Shown piece after piece: positions 8,484 through 15,555 of a DNA stretch of 32,259 nt. Under the pieces are notes generated by a model. It worked only from the letters and a program-made list of their open reading frames with translations. It had not been told where the DNA came from and searched no databases. The number at the start of each line of letters is the position of its first letter. Within the stretch, counting starts at the first letter, position 1. Origin of the DNA: a virus; the IMG/VR virus record IMGVR_UViG_3300007639_000009, positions 1 to 32,259 of that record. One strand, 5' to 3'. Made by a program: the position numbers and the translations under genes.

Positions 8484-8869
8484 TGCGGCTCCACAACTCT
8501 TTTTAGCATAACCAAAGTATGATGTTTTTTACCAGAAAAACCAAATTTAGGTTGTATCCCTATAATTTCATAAATATCAGAATTAATAGCATTACCGTAT
8601 CTATCTTTCACTTCCCCAATTCTGTTTGCAAAAATTAAATACTCATCATACTTTAAGGGAACGATTGCTTCATAGTAAGATATGTTTTCATTATATGGAG
8701 CGATTCTTTTTTCGCCTCCAGTTGAAGAAAGCGTAGGTGTTTGAAATTGGAAATTAATTACACCAGCACTTGTAAACGTTGGATACTTTTGACCTGCAGC
8801 ATTTGTTGTAATACTTTTAGTAAAAACAACGCCGTTGTGAGTAAAACGAAAATATGTACCATAGGACAT
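8480..8869 (-). CDS. Probable head-tail stopper (head closure) protein
   Basis: A 129-aa beta-rich protein next to the head-tail adaptor, in the position of SPP1 gp16-like stoppers that close the filled head. It begins MSYGTYFRFTHNGVVFTKSI. It contains 'ISYYEAIVPLKYDEYLIFANR', a strand pair of the kind seen in stoppers, and ends with IYEIIGIQPKFGFSGKKHHT followed by a basic tail. It starts two bases after the adaptor stop and overlaps the next gene by four bases. Function is inferred from order, size and predicted beta structure. Confidence 0.5.
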   Translation of the reverse strand: MSYGTYFRFTHNGVVFTKSITTNAAGQKYPTFTSAGVINFQFQTPTLSSTGGEKRIAPYNENISYYEAIVPLKYDEYLIFANRIGEVKDRYGNAINSDIYEIIGIQPKFGFSGKKHHTLVMLKRVVEPQ

Positions 8870-8871
8870 AA

Positions 8872-9798
8872 TTAGACCACATAATCCATAATGAAAATTG
8901 TGTAGTCCATAAGTAAAATGTCGGCATCAATATTGCCGGTTGATTCATAAAATGAATCCTTTGTATCATACTTAATAATGTCCATATCTACACTCTTCAT
9001 CCCGTGCCTTCTATATTCGGAGTCTCCCGTCATCATGTCTGCAAGAAGCAAATTTGTTGCCTGCTCAATGTTATTAGGAACAAATTGCCAGCCAAAATCT
9101 CCTTGAACTTTATAGTCATCTGAAGCGTTAAATTTATTACTAACAACAATCACCTGAACACTGTCTAGGAATGAATTCTTAAATTGAATCCAATTACCGG
9201 ATTGAAAGTTAAATGGCTCTCTTGATTTTTCAATATTGTTTATTGAGTTATTTGTTGAATCATGCAGCAATGTTTCGTCATCATCACCGACATTCATAGT
9301 TACCGAATAAAGATTAACTATTGGTAATGGGAGAGGTAAAGTACTTTTATTGTTACCATTTAAAATAAAAAATTTATTTGAATAAAATTCAAAAGATTGT
9401 CCACAAAATGTATTAATTATATTACGAACTCTTTTCTCATAAGAATCAAATTTGTCATAAAAATCATTTTCTAAATCAGGGTATTCTTCAAAAAACAAAT
9501 CAATATCACAATACGGTGTATAAACATTTATATATTGTGATTGCGTATATGATGTACCGCTTACTGTGTAAGTAAAATCTACACGATGTCTGCCTGCTGA
9601 ATTAAGAACATAGATGCCAGAAGCTTGTTGACCATATGTAATCGTATAAACACCAGTTCCGGTTCTTGTTGCATTAGTTGGGCCGCTAACAAGTGAACCG
9701 AACTCGTGGTAAAGACTTGTAGAAACAACATTGGATGCAGGATCACTTGGCAAAGTTAAAGTAAGTGTTTTACTTGTGTTAATTTTTACATCATCCAT
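8872..9798 (-). CDS. Head-tail adaptor with extra N-terminal beta domain
   Basis: A 308-aa protein. The C-terminal two thirds look like a head-tail adaptor (gp6/gp15 connector type): helical segments around 'CDIDLFFEEYPDLENDFYD' and 'EKRVRNIINTFCGQSFEFY', a strand 'PLPLPIVNLYSVTMNVG', then FGWQFVPNNIEQATNLLLAD, the typical adaptor helix ending in MM. Residues 1-95 are different: a beta-rich, Thr/Ser-rich segment (LTLTLPSDPASN, TGVYTITYGQQASGIYVL, HRVDFTYTVSGTSYT) resembling an Ig-like fold not needed for adaptor function. The protein heads the connector gene string, followed at once by the stopper-like gene. A TATAAT box nine bases upstream suggests its own promoter. Confidence 0.65.
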   Translation of the reverse strand: MDDVKINTSKTLTLTLPSDPASNVVSTSLYHEFGSLVSGPTNATRTGTGVYTITYGQQASGIYVLNSAGRHRVDFTYTVSGTSYTQSQYINVYTPYCDIDLFFEEYPDLENDFYDKFDSYEKRVRNIINTFCGQSFEFYSNKFFILNGNNKSTLPLPLPIVNLYSVTMNVGDDDETLLHDSTNNSINNIEKSREPFNFQSGNWIQFKNSFLDSVQVIVVSNKFNASDDYKVQGDFGWQFVPNNIEQATNLLLADMMTGDSEYRRHGMKSVDMDIIKYDTKDSFYESTGNIDADILLMDYTIFIMDYVV

Positions 9799-9807
9799 GA
9801 TATATTA

Positions 9808-9842
9808 ATTATAACAGAGAACGCCTTCTAAGCCTTAGAAGG
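9808..9842 (-). promoter_or_regulatory. 19-bp palindrome plus TATAAT box at the fibre/connector boundary
   Basis: A near-perfect palindrome at 9824-9842 (arms CCTTCTAAG/CTTAGAAGG, one-base centre) overlaps the stop codon of the 73-aa fibre gene. It is followed on the minus strand by TATAAT at 9813-9808, nine bases before the adaptor ATG. It could be a weak terminator for the fibre block plus a start point for the connector and tail transcript, or a regulator site over a promoter. No good -35 is visible. Confidence 0.5.
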
Positions 9843-10056
9843 TTTGCATCGCCAAAGACACTTCTAGGTCACTAACCTGAGCATCTAATTCAGAAACACC
9901 AGCCCCGCCACTAATGTCAAAAGAAACAATAGCATTGCTAGAGTTTTTATAAAACAAAATTTGATCGGCATAGTTGATAGCAATTTCCCCATATTCCAAA
10001 GAAGTTGGAGTGTTCGTAACTGTGCCTGAGTTTTTTATTTTTATAACATTAGCCAT
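9835..10056 (-). CDS. Short fibre-type N-terminal domain protein
   Basis: A 73-aa protein that begins MANVIKIKNSGTVTNTPTSL and carries the pattern 'LEYGEIAINYADQILFYKN'. The next gene upstream has the same pattern in longer form (SLENAELAFNEADNILYYGT). This motif, a basic first strand then P-SL-GE-A-N-AD--L-Y, is common at the N terminus of phage fibre-like proteins. The C-terminal 20 residues form a short helix (SELDAQVSDLEVSLAMQ). It may be a minimal virion-attachment domain without a distal fibre. It has an AAGAGG ribosome site, and its stop lies in a palindrome. Confidence 0.6.
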   Translation of the reverse strand: MANVIKIKNSGTVTNTPTSLEYGEIAINYADQILFYKNSSNAIVSFDISGGAGVSELDAQVSDLEVSLAMQTF

Positions 10057-10068
10057 TTTGCCTCTTAA

Positions 10069-10956
10069 TTAAAATGTTCCGCCATCATATGTAGCTGTAT
10101 TAGCTGCAACATTAGAAAGGAAAGAACTAAATGCCTGAACATCTGTACCAATAGCAAGACCTAATGCAGTTCTTGCAGTTCCGGCAGATGTTGAACCAGT
10201 ACCACCGTAAGCAAGACCTACAGCAGTACCTTGCCATACACCTGTACCAATTGTTCCAACCGAAGTAAGACTTGATGTAACAACACTTGAAGCAAGAGTT
10301 GTATTAGAAAGAACAGCTGAACCACCAATATAAAATGATTTACCCGCAACAATATTAAAATGCTCAGAAGATGTCCATGCGTCTGTTGCATCAATCCAAT
10401 TCAAAGTCTTATCCGTTGTTCCTTTAACCGTAATTCCTGCGCCATCGGCTGTTGTGTCATCAGGAGTTGCGACTTGAGCAATAACAACATTTTTATCTTC
10501 AACAACCAAAGTAGATGTATTAAGAGTTGTTGTATTGCCTTGAACCAACAAATCTCCCGTTACAGTCAAATTACCTGGAGTAACAACATTAGCAGCGAGC
10601 GCTACTGTGCCAGATGTGTAAGTAATTTGATTCTCTGTCCCAGACAGAGTTGGAAGTGAACTATCAACATATGCTTTTGTAGCAGCATGAGTATTTGCAC
10701 TTGGTGTTGGAACAATGACTGTCCCCGAAAATGTTTTATTCCCAGTAATAGTTTGAGATGTACCCAGTGTAGTGTATGCACCATAACCACCGATTGCGAG
10801 AACAGATGTCGCACTACCGCCAGCTCCGCCAGTTCCTGTACCGTAATACAAAATATTGTCTGCTTCGTTAAATGCTAGTTCCGCATTTTCTAAACTTGTT
10901 GGTGCACCCGCTGCTCCAGCAGATGACCTTCTTTTAATTCTCAGCGTATTTGCCAT
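10069..10956 (-). CDS. Tail fibre-like protein
   Basis: A 295-aa fibre-like protein. Residues 1-45 carry the LRIKRRSSAGAAGAPTSLEN...NEADNILYYGTG attachment-type motif. A Gly/Thr-rich stretch follows, then fibre repeats: QTITGNKTFSGTVIVPTPSA, then 'HAATKAYVDSSLPTLSG', 'GNLTVTGDLLVQGNTTTLN' and 'VEDKNVVIAQVATPDDTTADG'. The last segment and 'TWQGTAVGLAYGGTGSTSAG' type repeats are widely seen in phage tail fibres. No enzyme or chaperone domain is visible. It starts at ATG 10956-10954, overlapping the previous stop (TAATG), with a GGAGG site. It probably forms a thin trimeric beta-structured fibre. Confidence 0.75.
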   Translation of the reverse strand: MANTLRIKRRSSAGAAGAPTSLENAELAFNEADNILYYGTGTGGAGGSATSVLAIGGYGAYTTLGTSQTITGNKTFSGTVIVPTPSANTHAATKAYVDSSLPTLSGTENQITYTSGTVALAANVVTPGNLTVTGDLLVQGNTTTLNTSTLVVEDKNVVIAQVATPDDTTADGAGITVKGTTDKTLNWIDATDAWTSSEHFNIVAGKSFYIGGSAVLSNTTLASSVVTSSLTSVGTIGTGVWQGTAVGLAYGGTGSTSAGTARTALGLAIGTDVQAFSSFLSNVAANTATYDGGTF

Positions 10957-11195
10957 TAGTAGTTTCCTCCATCCATTAATAAATTAGCTGCACTATGGAC
11001 ATGATCTGCCCTAGCCGCCAACTGACTAGTTCCAACAATGCCAGCCCTTGCAATATCAGTGACCGTTGTAGCTAGACTTAAACTTGCTAAATTAATTGTA
11101 CCACTTGATTGATTTAACACCGTAATATCTGTAGTTACAGCAACATTTGAAACATCCGTTGTTGTTACTTGAACCGTTGTAATATCAGCTGTCAC
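10956..11195 (-). CDS. Short fibre/baseplate protein with ARADHVH motif
   Basis: A 79-aa Thr/Val-rich protein whose C-terminal part carries GTSQLAARADHVHSAANLL. The A-R-A-D-H-V-H signature is common in phage tail fibre and collar proteins. The N-terminal half is a beta-type TTDVSNVAVTTDITVLNQSS repeat. The GTG start overlaps the upstream gene by 11 bases, and the stop overlaps the next ATG by one base, so it is probably translated by coupling with its neighbours. It may be a small adaptor between virion and fibre. Confidence 0.55.
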   Translation of the reverse strand: MTADITTVQVTTTDVSNVAVTTDITVLNQSSGTINLASLSLATTVTDIARAGIVGTSQLAARADHVHSAANLLMDGGNY

Positions 11196-11523
11196 GAGTT
11201 ACATCCCCAACTACCGTGCAAACACCAGCTATCAGAGTTGTTATTGTTGCCCCGTTAGTTTCTTGAAAGTCATAAACATAAGACCCGGCAGCGATATTTG
11301 CTGTATTGGATGCGGTTAAAGACATTACTACAACCCCGTTTGCGGCATTAGTCAAGGTTGACGAAAAAGTAGCAGCAACAGTAACAGAATTTTTTTTCTT
11401 GCGAATTTGGCCGCTATATGTTCTGCTCGTGATGTTCACATTAGCATTAGCGCTGTCTTTTACACGCAATTCATGAGCATAAGTATCGCCTTGATATATC
11501 GTGATATTTCTTGATCCAGCCAT
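11185..11523 (-). CDS. Small Ig-like baseplate or fibre-anchor protein
   Basis: A 112-aa protein beginning MAGSRNITIYQGDTYAHELR, with a pattern of strands (QGDT---L-VKD----NI--RTY-GQIRKK, then 'GVVVMSLTASNTANIAAGSYVY'). This resembles BppU-type N-terminal domains and similar small beta-sandwich proteins found before fibre genes. It starts at ATG 11523-11521 with an AGGAGAA site. A TATAAT box at 11546-11541 lies 17 bases upstream and may start the small-fibre transcript. Role as a structural anchor is inferred. Confidence 0.5.
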   Translation of the reverse strand: MAGSRNITIYQGDTYAHELRVKDSANANVNITSRTYSGQIRKKKNSVTVAATFSSTLTNAANGVVVMSLTASNTANIAAGSYVYDFQETNGATITTLIAGVCTVVGDVTRDS

Positions 11524-11540
11524 ATGTTCTCCTATAAGAT

Positions 11541-11546
11541 ATTATA
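11541..11546 (-). promoter_or_regulatory. -10 box upstream of the small fibre genes
   Basis: A TATAAT on the minus strand, followed by ATCTTAT, an AGGAG ribosome site and the ATG at 11523. It lies between the endolysin stop and the next gene. The -35 is poor (TTTGCT at 16-base spacing), so this is a moderate candidate. Confidence 0.4.
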
Positions 11547-11555
11547 CTAATTTTC

Positions 11556-12404
11556 TTAAGAGAGCAAAGCCGCCCATGTATCTCTATCAACAACACCAGT
11601 AACTGGAAGTTTATTTTTTTCTTGAAACTTCTTGACCATACCTTCGGTCACGTTACCAAAATCACCATCAGCTCCCGCAGCAAAACCTTTTTTAGTCAAT
11701 AGATTTTGCAATCTCTTAACAGCGTTTCCTTTATTCGGATTAGAAATTATTGGCAGTGACGCTGGGTCAACACTAGGGCTTCCTTCCTTAACAACTTCTT
11801 GTTTATTTTCAGCTACAGACTTTTGCTCGGTTGTCGTACCAAAAATACTTGCTGGTTTTGGATTAAGCAAAAGCCAATCCTTAACAGCTTGAGGAACCGC
11901 ATCACCCTCTGTATAGCGAATATGCCATGGTTCGCTCGGAACCACTTCCCATGAAAATCCAAATTTTAAAACATTAGCAATAAGCCATTTCAAACGCTTT
12001 GGTTCCCCAGCAGTGTGAATATCTACAGCCAAACCCAAATTATGCTGACTCTTGCCTGGTGTAGCCAACATAGCCATACCTTTTTTAAGGTACCAAGTTT
12101 TGCCTTCAAAAGTTTTTGTACTCTGATTAGTGATTGGTTGTAGTTGATATCTTTGCAAGAACCCAGCTTTCTGAGCGTCATAACTTCTATAAGTATCTCC
12201 CGAACTAGTCGGCTTCAATTCAACACCATCTTTTTTAGCAGCATCCACCATCGCATTCCATGCATCAGCAGCAAGGTAATGTAACTTACCTCCCTGCGGA
12301 ATATCACGGAGTAGCGATGGGTGGAGTTTGCCAGGTTCTACATTTTTTAAACTAATTGGTAATTTAACCGGAACAATGATGTCCCATTCAACTTTTTTAC
12401 TCAT
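11556..12404 (-). CDS. Endolysin: M15 VanY-type peptidase with peptidoglycan-binding domain
   Basis: A 282-aa endolysin that should cut peptide links of the host cell wall at lysis. Residues about 40-175 form a VanY/M15 D,D-carboxypeptidase-type zinc domain. The SxHxxGxAxD motif is SQHNLGLAVD, with H121 and D128 as metal ligands. The last histidine is H161 in EPWHIRY, and E153 or E158 is a likely catalytic acid. 'DTYRSYDAQKAGFLQRY' (70-86) is the usual upstream motif. After a linker (about 182-218), residues 222-282 form a PG_binding_1 domain (NPNKGNAVKRLQNLLTKKG, then DGDFGNVTEGMVKKFQ and 'TGVVDRDTWAALL'). There is no signal peptide, so release depends on a holin. Two holin-like genes lie just upstream. 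Confidence 0.92.
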   Translation of the reverse strand: MSKKVEWDIIVPVKLPISLKNVEPGKLHPSLLRDIPQGGKLHYLAADAWNAMVDAAKKDGVELKPTSSGDTYRSYDAQKAGFLQRYQLQPITNQSTKTFEGKTWYLKKGMAMLATPGKSQHNLGLAVDIHTAGEPKRLKWLIANVLKFGFSWEVVPSEPWHIRYTEGDAVPQAVKDWLLLNPKPASIFGTTTEQKSVAENKQEVVKEGSPSVDPASLPIISNPNKGNAVKRLQNLLTKKGFAAGADGDFGNVTEGMVKKFQEKNKLPVTGVVDRDTWAALLS

Positions 12405-12423
12405 GTAGACTCCTTAATTTAAA

Positions 12424-12621
12424 TTATTTACCGCGACCAAAAGCTGGATCGTTTGGATTCAGCCATCGCATAATTACTGGAACTAAACCAGCAAGTGCCG
12501 CTGTTGCGATATCTTTTGGACTTGTGTTTCCTGTCATATAAACTGCAAGACCTGCTCCAACACAAGATCGTGCATAAGACGCTAACATTTTCTTATTATT
12601 CTCATTCAATAAACTAGACAT
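12424..12621 (-). CDS. Small holin-like membrane protein
   Basis: A 65-aa protein with two hydrophobic stretches, residues about 13-30 (MLASYARSCVGAGLAVYM) and 37-52 (DIATAALAGLVPVIMRW). A polar tail follows, ending LNPNDPAFGRGK. Size, hydrophobic pattern and position immediately upstream of the endolysin suggest a holin. The tail NPNDPAFG recurs in small phage membrane proteins as I recall it, but I could not search. It has a strong AGGAGG ribosome site and its own promoter candidate at 12658-12686, the best-formed promoter in the window. It follows the nested holin-like domain at the end of the 955-aa gene. Confidence 0.65.
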   Translation of the reverse strand: MSSLLNENNKKMLASYARSCVGAGLAVYMTGNTSPKDIATAALAGLVPVIMRWLNPNDPAFGRGK

Positions 12622-12657
12622 TGATCATCCTCCTAACACCCATTGGTGCCGACTATC

Positions 12658-12686
12658 ATTATACAACACCAGACATTAAAGGTAAA
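12658..12686 (-). promoter_or_regulatory. Promoter for the holin-endolysin pair
   Basis: On the minus strand a TTTACC -35 (12686-12681), a 17-base spacer and a perfect TATAAT -10 (12663-12658) lie just after the stop of the 955-aa gene and before the holin-like gene. An AGGAGG ribosome site follows. This is the most complete sigma70-type promoter visible in the window. Confidence 0.6.
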
Positions 12687-12881
12687 TTAATCGGTATCGT
12701 TTTTGAATATTTGGTGTAGATAATGGATTACACAAGCAGTTATCGTAGAAAATAAAGCAATCTTTTGCGTCATACCAGAAAGTGTGTAATAAACAACAAC
12801 GCTTCCGGCAATTGTAAAAGCCAAACCAGCTGTTATATCCCAAAGTTTTTTAACAAACCCCAACCAATCAAATTTTTTCAT
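12687..12881 (-). CDS. Nested holin-like protein, in frame within the 955-aa gene
   Basis: An in-frame internal ATG at 12881-12879 (Met892 of the 955-aa protein) is preceded by a perfect AAGGAGG site (12896-12890) with an eight-base spacer. The host gene itself has only a weak ribosome site. Translation from here gives a 64-aa protein beginning MKKFDWLGFVKKLWDI, with a basic N terminus, two membrane helices (about 15-33 and 39-57, split by SGMTQK) and a short C-terminal tail NDTD. This is the layout of a class II holin. It lies beside another small membrane protein and the endolysin. I infer a separately made holin or antiholin; loss of an old stop codon between two genes would be an alternative explanation. 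Confidence 0.65.
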   Translation of the reverse strand: MKKFDWLGFVKKLWDITAGLAFTIAGSVVVYYTLSGMTQKIALFSTITACVIHYLHQIFKNDTD

Positions 12882-15554
12882 CTCTATACCCTCCTTAACA
12901 GAATACTTGAAAATGCTATTTTTAGCATAATTTGTATCATCATCATCTCCGCCAGATATTTCTCCAGCCATCTCTTGCTCTTCTTCTTTTCTTGCAGCAC
13001 GATTAGAATCTCCACTAGGACTTCCCCCACCAGAACTTCCGCCAGAACCATTTGAACCAGAACCACCAGCTACAGCGTTTGCAGCAATAGTGGCAACTGC
13101 TGCCGCTGCTGCAATCAAAGACCTACGATCACCAGTGTCAACTGCTGAACCAACAGCAATATAAGTATCAAACACTCCAGCAAAAACATTTATTTCTTCT
13201 TCAAATGATTCTTTAACTTCAACAGGTGCGTCTATAAGTGCTTCAGATATAGCCGCTCCATCTTCTGCCGAAACTTCGGAAACAACAACTGCAGCAAAAA
13301 CTTCTGTTGCTTGTTCACCGTCAATGCTTTCAAGAACTTTGGGACTAGTTGCCAGCTCTGTTGCTTGGTCACTAGGAATACCACCTTCCTGTTCAATTAC
13401 CAATGTAACAACTTGCCCAACTTGCTCGCTTGTAATTGATTCTGATTCTAAAACATCAACAATAACCTCAAGTGATTCTTTGTTAAGTTCGTTGCCCAAG
13501 ACAGCAGTAAAGGTTTCAATCAAAACCTCAGTACTTACTTCTTCGTCAAAGACTGCACCAAGAGCAGCACCTAAATTGTCTGCGGTTAGACCGTCTTTCA
13601 ATACATCAACAATGAGGTCAATGGTTTCTGCATCGGAAAGATCTGCATCAAAAACGCTGTCAAATACTGCTTCTGTTTCTGCTTGACTGAGATTTGTTTC
13701 AAGCAAGTCGCCAAGCACTTCCATAGTGTCCTCAACAGAAATGTCCTCATCAAACACAGCTTCCATAACTTTGTCTAAATCGCCAGAACTAATTGGGCCA
13801 TCAAAGATTGATTCCAAAGCCGCCACCATATTCTCAGCAGAAGTATCTTCCGAGAACGCAGAATCCAAAACTGCTATAAGTTGTTCGCTAGTTATGTCCG
13901 CATCTAGCATTGTTGTCAGTGCTTCGGTGAATACATCTGCCGAAACATCTTCGGTAAACACGGCTTCTAAAACATTGTCAAGCTGAGTATCAGTAAGTTC
14001 CGCCCCAAGAAGTGTGTCAAGAACAGCACCAACTTCCTCAACAGTAATTTCAACGCCAGGCGTAAATGTATCTTCAAGAATGTTATCCAGTATGGCTGTC
14101 GTGATTGGCTCGTTGTCTTCTACATCGGTGACGGTATACTCATCTGGTGGAATTATTACTACTACCGTTTCAGGTTCTGTTTCTACTGGTCCAACTTCTA
14201 TTGTCGGTAGTATCACTGTTGTTTCTGTTTCTTCGGGAAGCGTCACTACAATGGTTGTTTCTGTTTCTTCTGGCTGAGTGTATTCTGGTTCTGTGGGCGT
14301 GGTTGGCAATACAACGGGTTCAGAAGGGCCTGTAGAGCCTCCTGGTTGATTTTCTACAGGGATTACTGGTTCTGGCACTGTAGTGGTGTTATTTATAAAA
14401 ACAGTCGTTGTTGTTTGAGGCGGAGTATAAGGCGCTTCGGTTGTAGTAGTTGTACTAGTAGTTGTAGTAGTTGTACTAGTAGTTGTAGTAGTTGGAACAG
14501 TTGTTGTAGTTGTTGTGGAAGTCGTTGTAGTGGTGGATGAAGTAGTGGTAGTTACTGGAGTTGGATCAAGAACAGTTGCATCAACAGTTACTTCAGGACC
14601 GTACACACACGGTCCTACGCCCTGATTAGAAAAACAACTTTGATTTCCCGCTTTGATACCAAAACGGACAGGTCCGTATCCAGTCGTGACAGGATTGCTG
14701 CCAGAGAACATTCCAGTGCTTAACGAGTAGTTAGTTCCTTGATTGGTCCAAACTCCCCAGCCACCCGATGTTGTCCCACCAATTTCGTCAAGGTCGTAAA
14801 AACTAACACCGTAAGCATATATGTCAACATTGCTTGATGTTGGTGCATCCCAATCAAGGTCAACACTTCCATCTGCGTTTGCAACAGCCGTTAGATTTGT
14901 GACTGCATTAAGGTATGGGGCAACTGTTGTTGTTGTTGTAGGTGGAACTGTAGTAGTAGTGGTAGTTGTACTCGTAGTTGTACTTGTAGTAGTGGTGGTA
15001 GTCGGTGTGGCAGATTCACTTGTCTTTGTGAACCATGATTCAGGAACTGGTACATAGGAACCACCAACCAAGTAATTCAATTTTACCCAGTTGCCACCAC
15101 CATTTTCGTAATACCAAACAAGCAATTTCTGTGGAACTCCAGCAACAAAATATATTTCTGTGGTTCCGCCAGCGTTCCCTGAGTCATACCATGCGTCCAC
15201 CCTGAGTACATCATCCAGATAAAGTTTTACACCGTCATCTCCGTGCAGATACAGCGTGTATTGCCCAGTGGTTGGGGCGGTTATGTAGCCTTCGTACTTA
15301 ACTATAAAGTCGTCATACAGTCCACAAATATTATTGCCAAATTGTTGGTCAATAGATAGATATGTAGTCGTGCATTGAACTGGCCTGCCAGACACGGTGG
15401 GCAGAGGAGGGGCGTTGTTGTATCCGTAGTTATTGTAAACAGTAACATTTAGTCCTGGCTCTACAGCTGCTTGAACCGAAACTAATGGCATAACCATTGA
15501 TAAAACAAAAGCGGGGACAATGACCCACCACCCTTTTCTAAAATTTATTTTCAT
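12687..15554 (-). CDS. Giant exported PA14-domain protein with Thr-rich linkers and C-terminal membrane anchor
   Basis: A 955-aa modular surface protein. Residues 1-29 are a Sec signal peptide (hydrophobic VIVPAFVLSMVMPLV, cleavage after VQA). Residues about 32-165 resemble a PA14 carbohydrate-binding domain (YEGYITAPTTGQYTLYLHGD, then DDGVKLYLDD). Two near-pure Thr linkers (181-211 and 333-375) flank a fibronectin-type-III-like domain (213-325). A Pro/Glu/Thr region (376-485) precedes acidic helical repeats of about 17 residues (485-735). A conserved-looking segment 736-800 (PSDQATELATSPKVLESID), a hydrophobic stretch 811-829, a Gly/Ser linker and two membrane helices (907-923, 932-947) complete it. 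A signal peptide argues for action in the host envelope rather than in the virion. It resembles surface proteins of planktonic Actinobacteria, so host origin is likely. Confidence 0.75.
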   Translation of the reverse strand: MKINFRKGWWVIVPAFVLSMVMPLVSVQAAVEPGLNVTVYNNYGYNNAPPLPTVSGRPVQCTTTYLSIDQQFGNNICGLYDDFIVKYEGYITAPTTGQYTLYLHGDDGVKLYLDDVLRVDAWYDSGNAGGTTEIYFVAGVPQKLLVWYYENGGGNWVKLNYLVGGSYVPVPESWFTKTSESATPTTTTTTSTTTSTTTTTTTVPPTTTTTVAPYLNAVTNLTAVANADGSVDLDWDAPTSSNVDIYAYGVSFYDLDEIGGTTSGGWGVWTNQGTNYSLSTGMFSGSNPVTTGYGPVRFGIKAGNQSCFSNQGVGPCVYGPEVTVDATVLDPTPVTTTTSSTTTTTSTTTTTTVPTTTTTSTTTTTTSTTTTTEAPYTPPQTTTTVFINNTTTVPEPVIPVENQPGGSTGPSEPVVLPTTPTEPEYTQPEETETTIVVTLPEETETTVILPTIEVGPVETEPETVVVIIPPDEYTVTDVEDNEPITTAILDNILEDTFTPGVEITVEEVGAVLDTLLGAELTDTQLDNVLEAVFTEDVSADVFTEALTTMLDADITSEQLIAVLDSAFSEDTSAENMVAALESIFDGPISSGDLDKVMEAVFDEDISVEDTMEVLGDLLETNLSQAETEAVFDSVFDADLSDAETIDLIVDVLKDGLTADNLGAALGAVFDEEVSTEVLIETFTAVLGNELNKESLEVIVDVLESESITSEQVGQVVTLVIEQEGGIPSDQATELATSPKVLESIDGEQATEVFAAVVVSEVSAEDGAAISEALIDAPVEVKESFEEEINVFAGVFDTYIAVGSAVDTGDRRSLIAAAAAVATIAANAVAGGSGSNGSGGSSGGGSPSGDSNRAARKEEEQEMAGEISGGDDDDTNYAKNSIFKYSVKEGIEMKKFDWLGFVKKLWDITAGLAFTIAGSVVVYYTLSGMTQKIALFSTITACVIHYLHQIFKNDTD
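13350..14102 (-). repeat. Coding region of tandem acidic helix repeats
   Basis: Residues about 485-735 of the 955-aa protein are a chain of related helices of about 17 residues. They follow the pattern hydrophobic-L/V-D/E-x-hydrophobic-F/L then D/E-x-S/T-x-E/D, for example LDNVLEAVFTEDVSAD, LIAVLDSAFSEDTSAE and LDKVMEAVFDEDISVE. The units have diverged, so the repeat shows better in protein than in DNA. Confidence 0.7.
14430..14558 (-). repeat. Second Thr-rich low-complexity coding repeat
   Basis: This encodes residues 333-375 of the 955-aa protein, almost all Thr with Ser, Val and Pro. The DNA is a string of ACx codons with an exact local duplication of the GTTGTAGTAGTTGTACTAGT type on the plus strand. 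It is prone to length change by slippage. Confidence 0.8.
14922..15014 (-). repeat. First Thr-rich low-complexity coding repeat
   Basis: This encodes residues 181-211 of the 955-aa protein, a Thr/Ser linker with a VPP break between the PA14-like and fibronectin-like domains. ACN-codon runs make it a slippage-prone minisatellite-like tract. Confidence 0.75.
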
Positions 15555-15555
15555 T

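Noticed and set aside
12884-13066. Out-of-frame minus-strand frame inside the 955-aa gene
   Set aside because: A low-complexity shadow frame of the Gly/Ser linker region, with no ribosome site.
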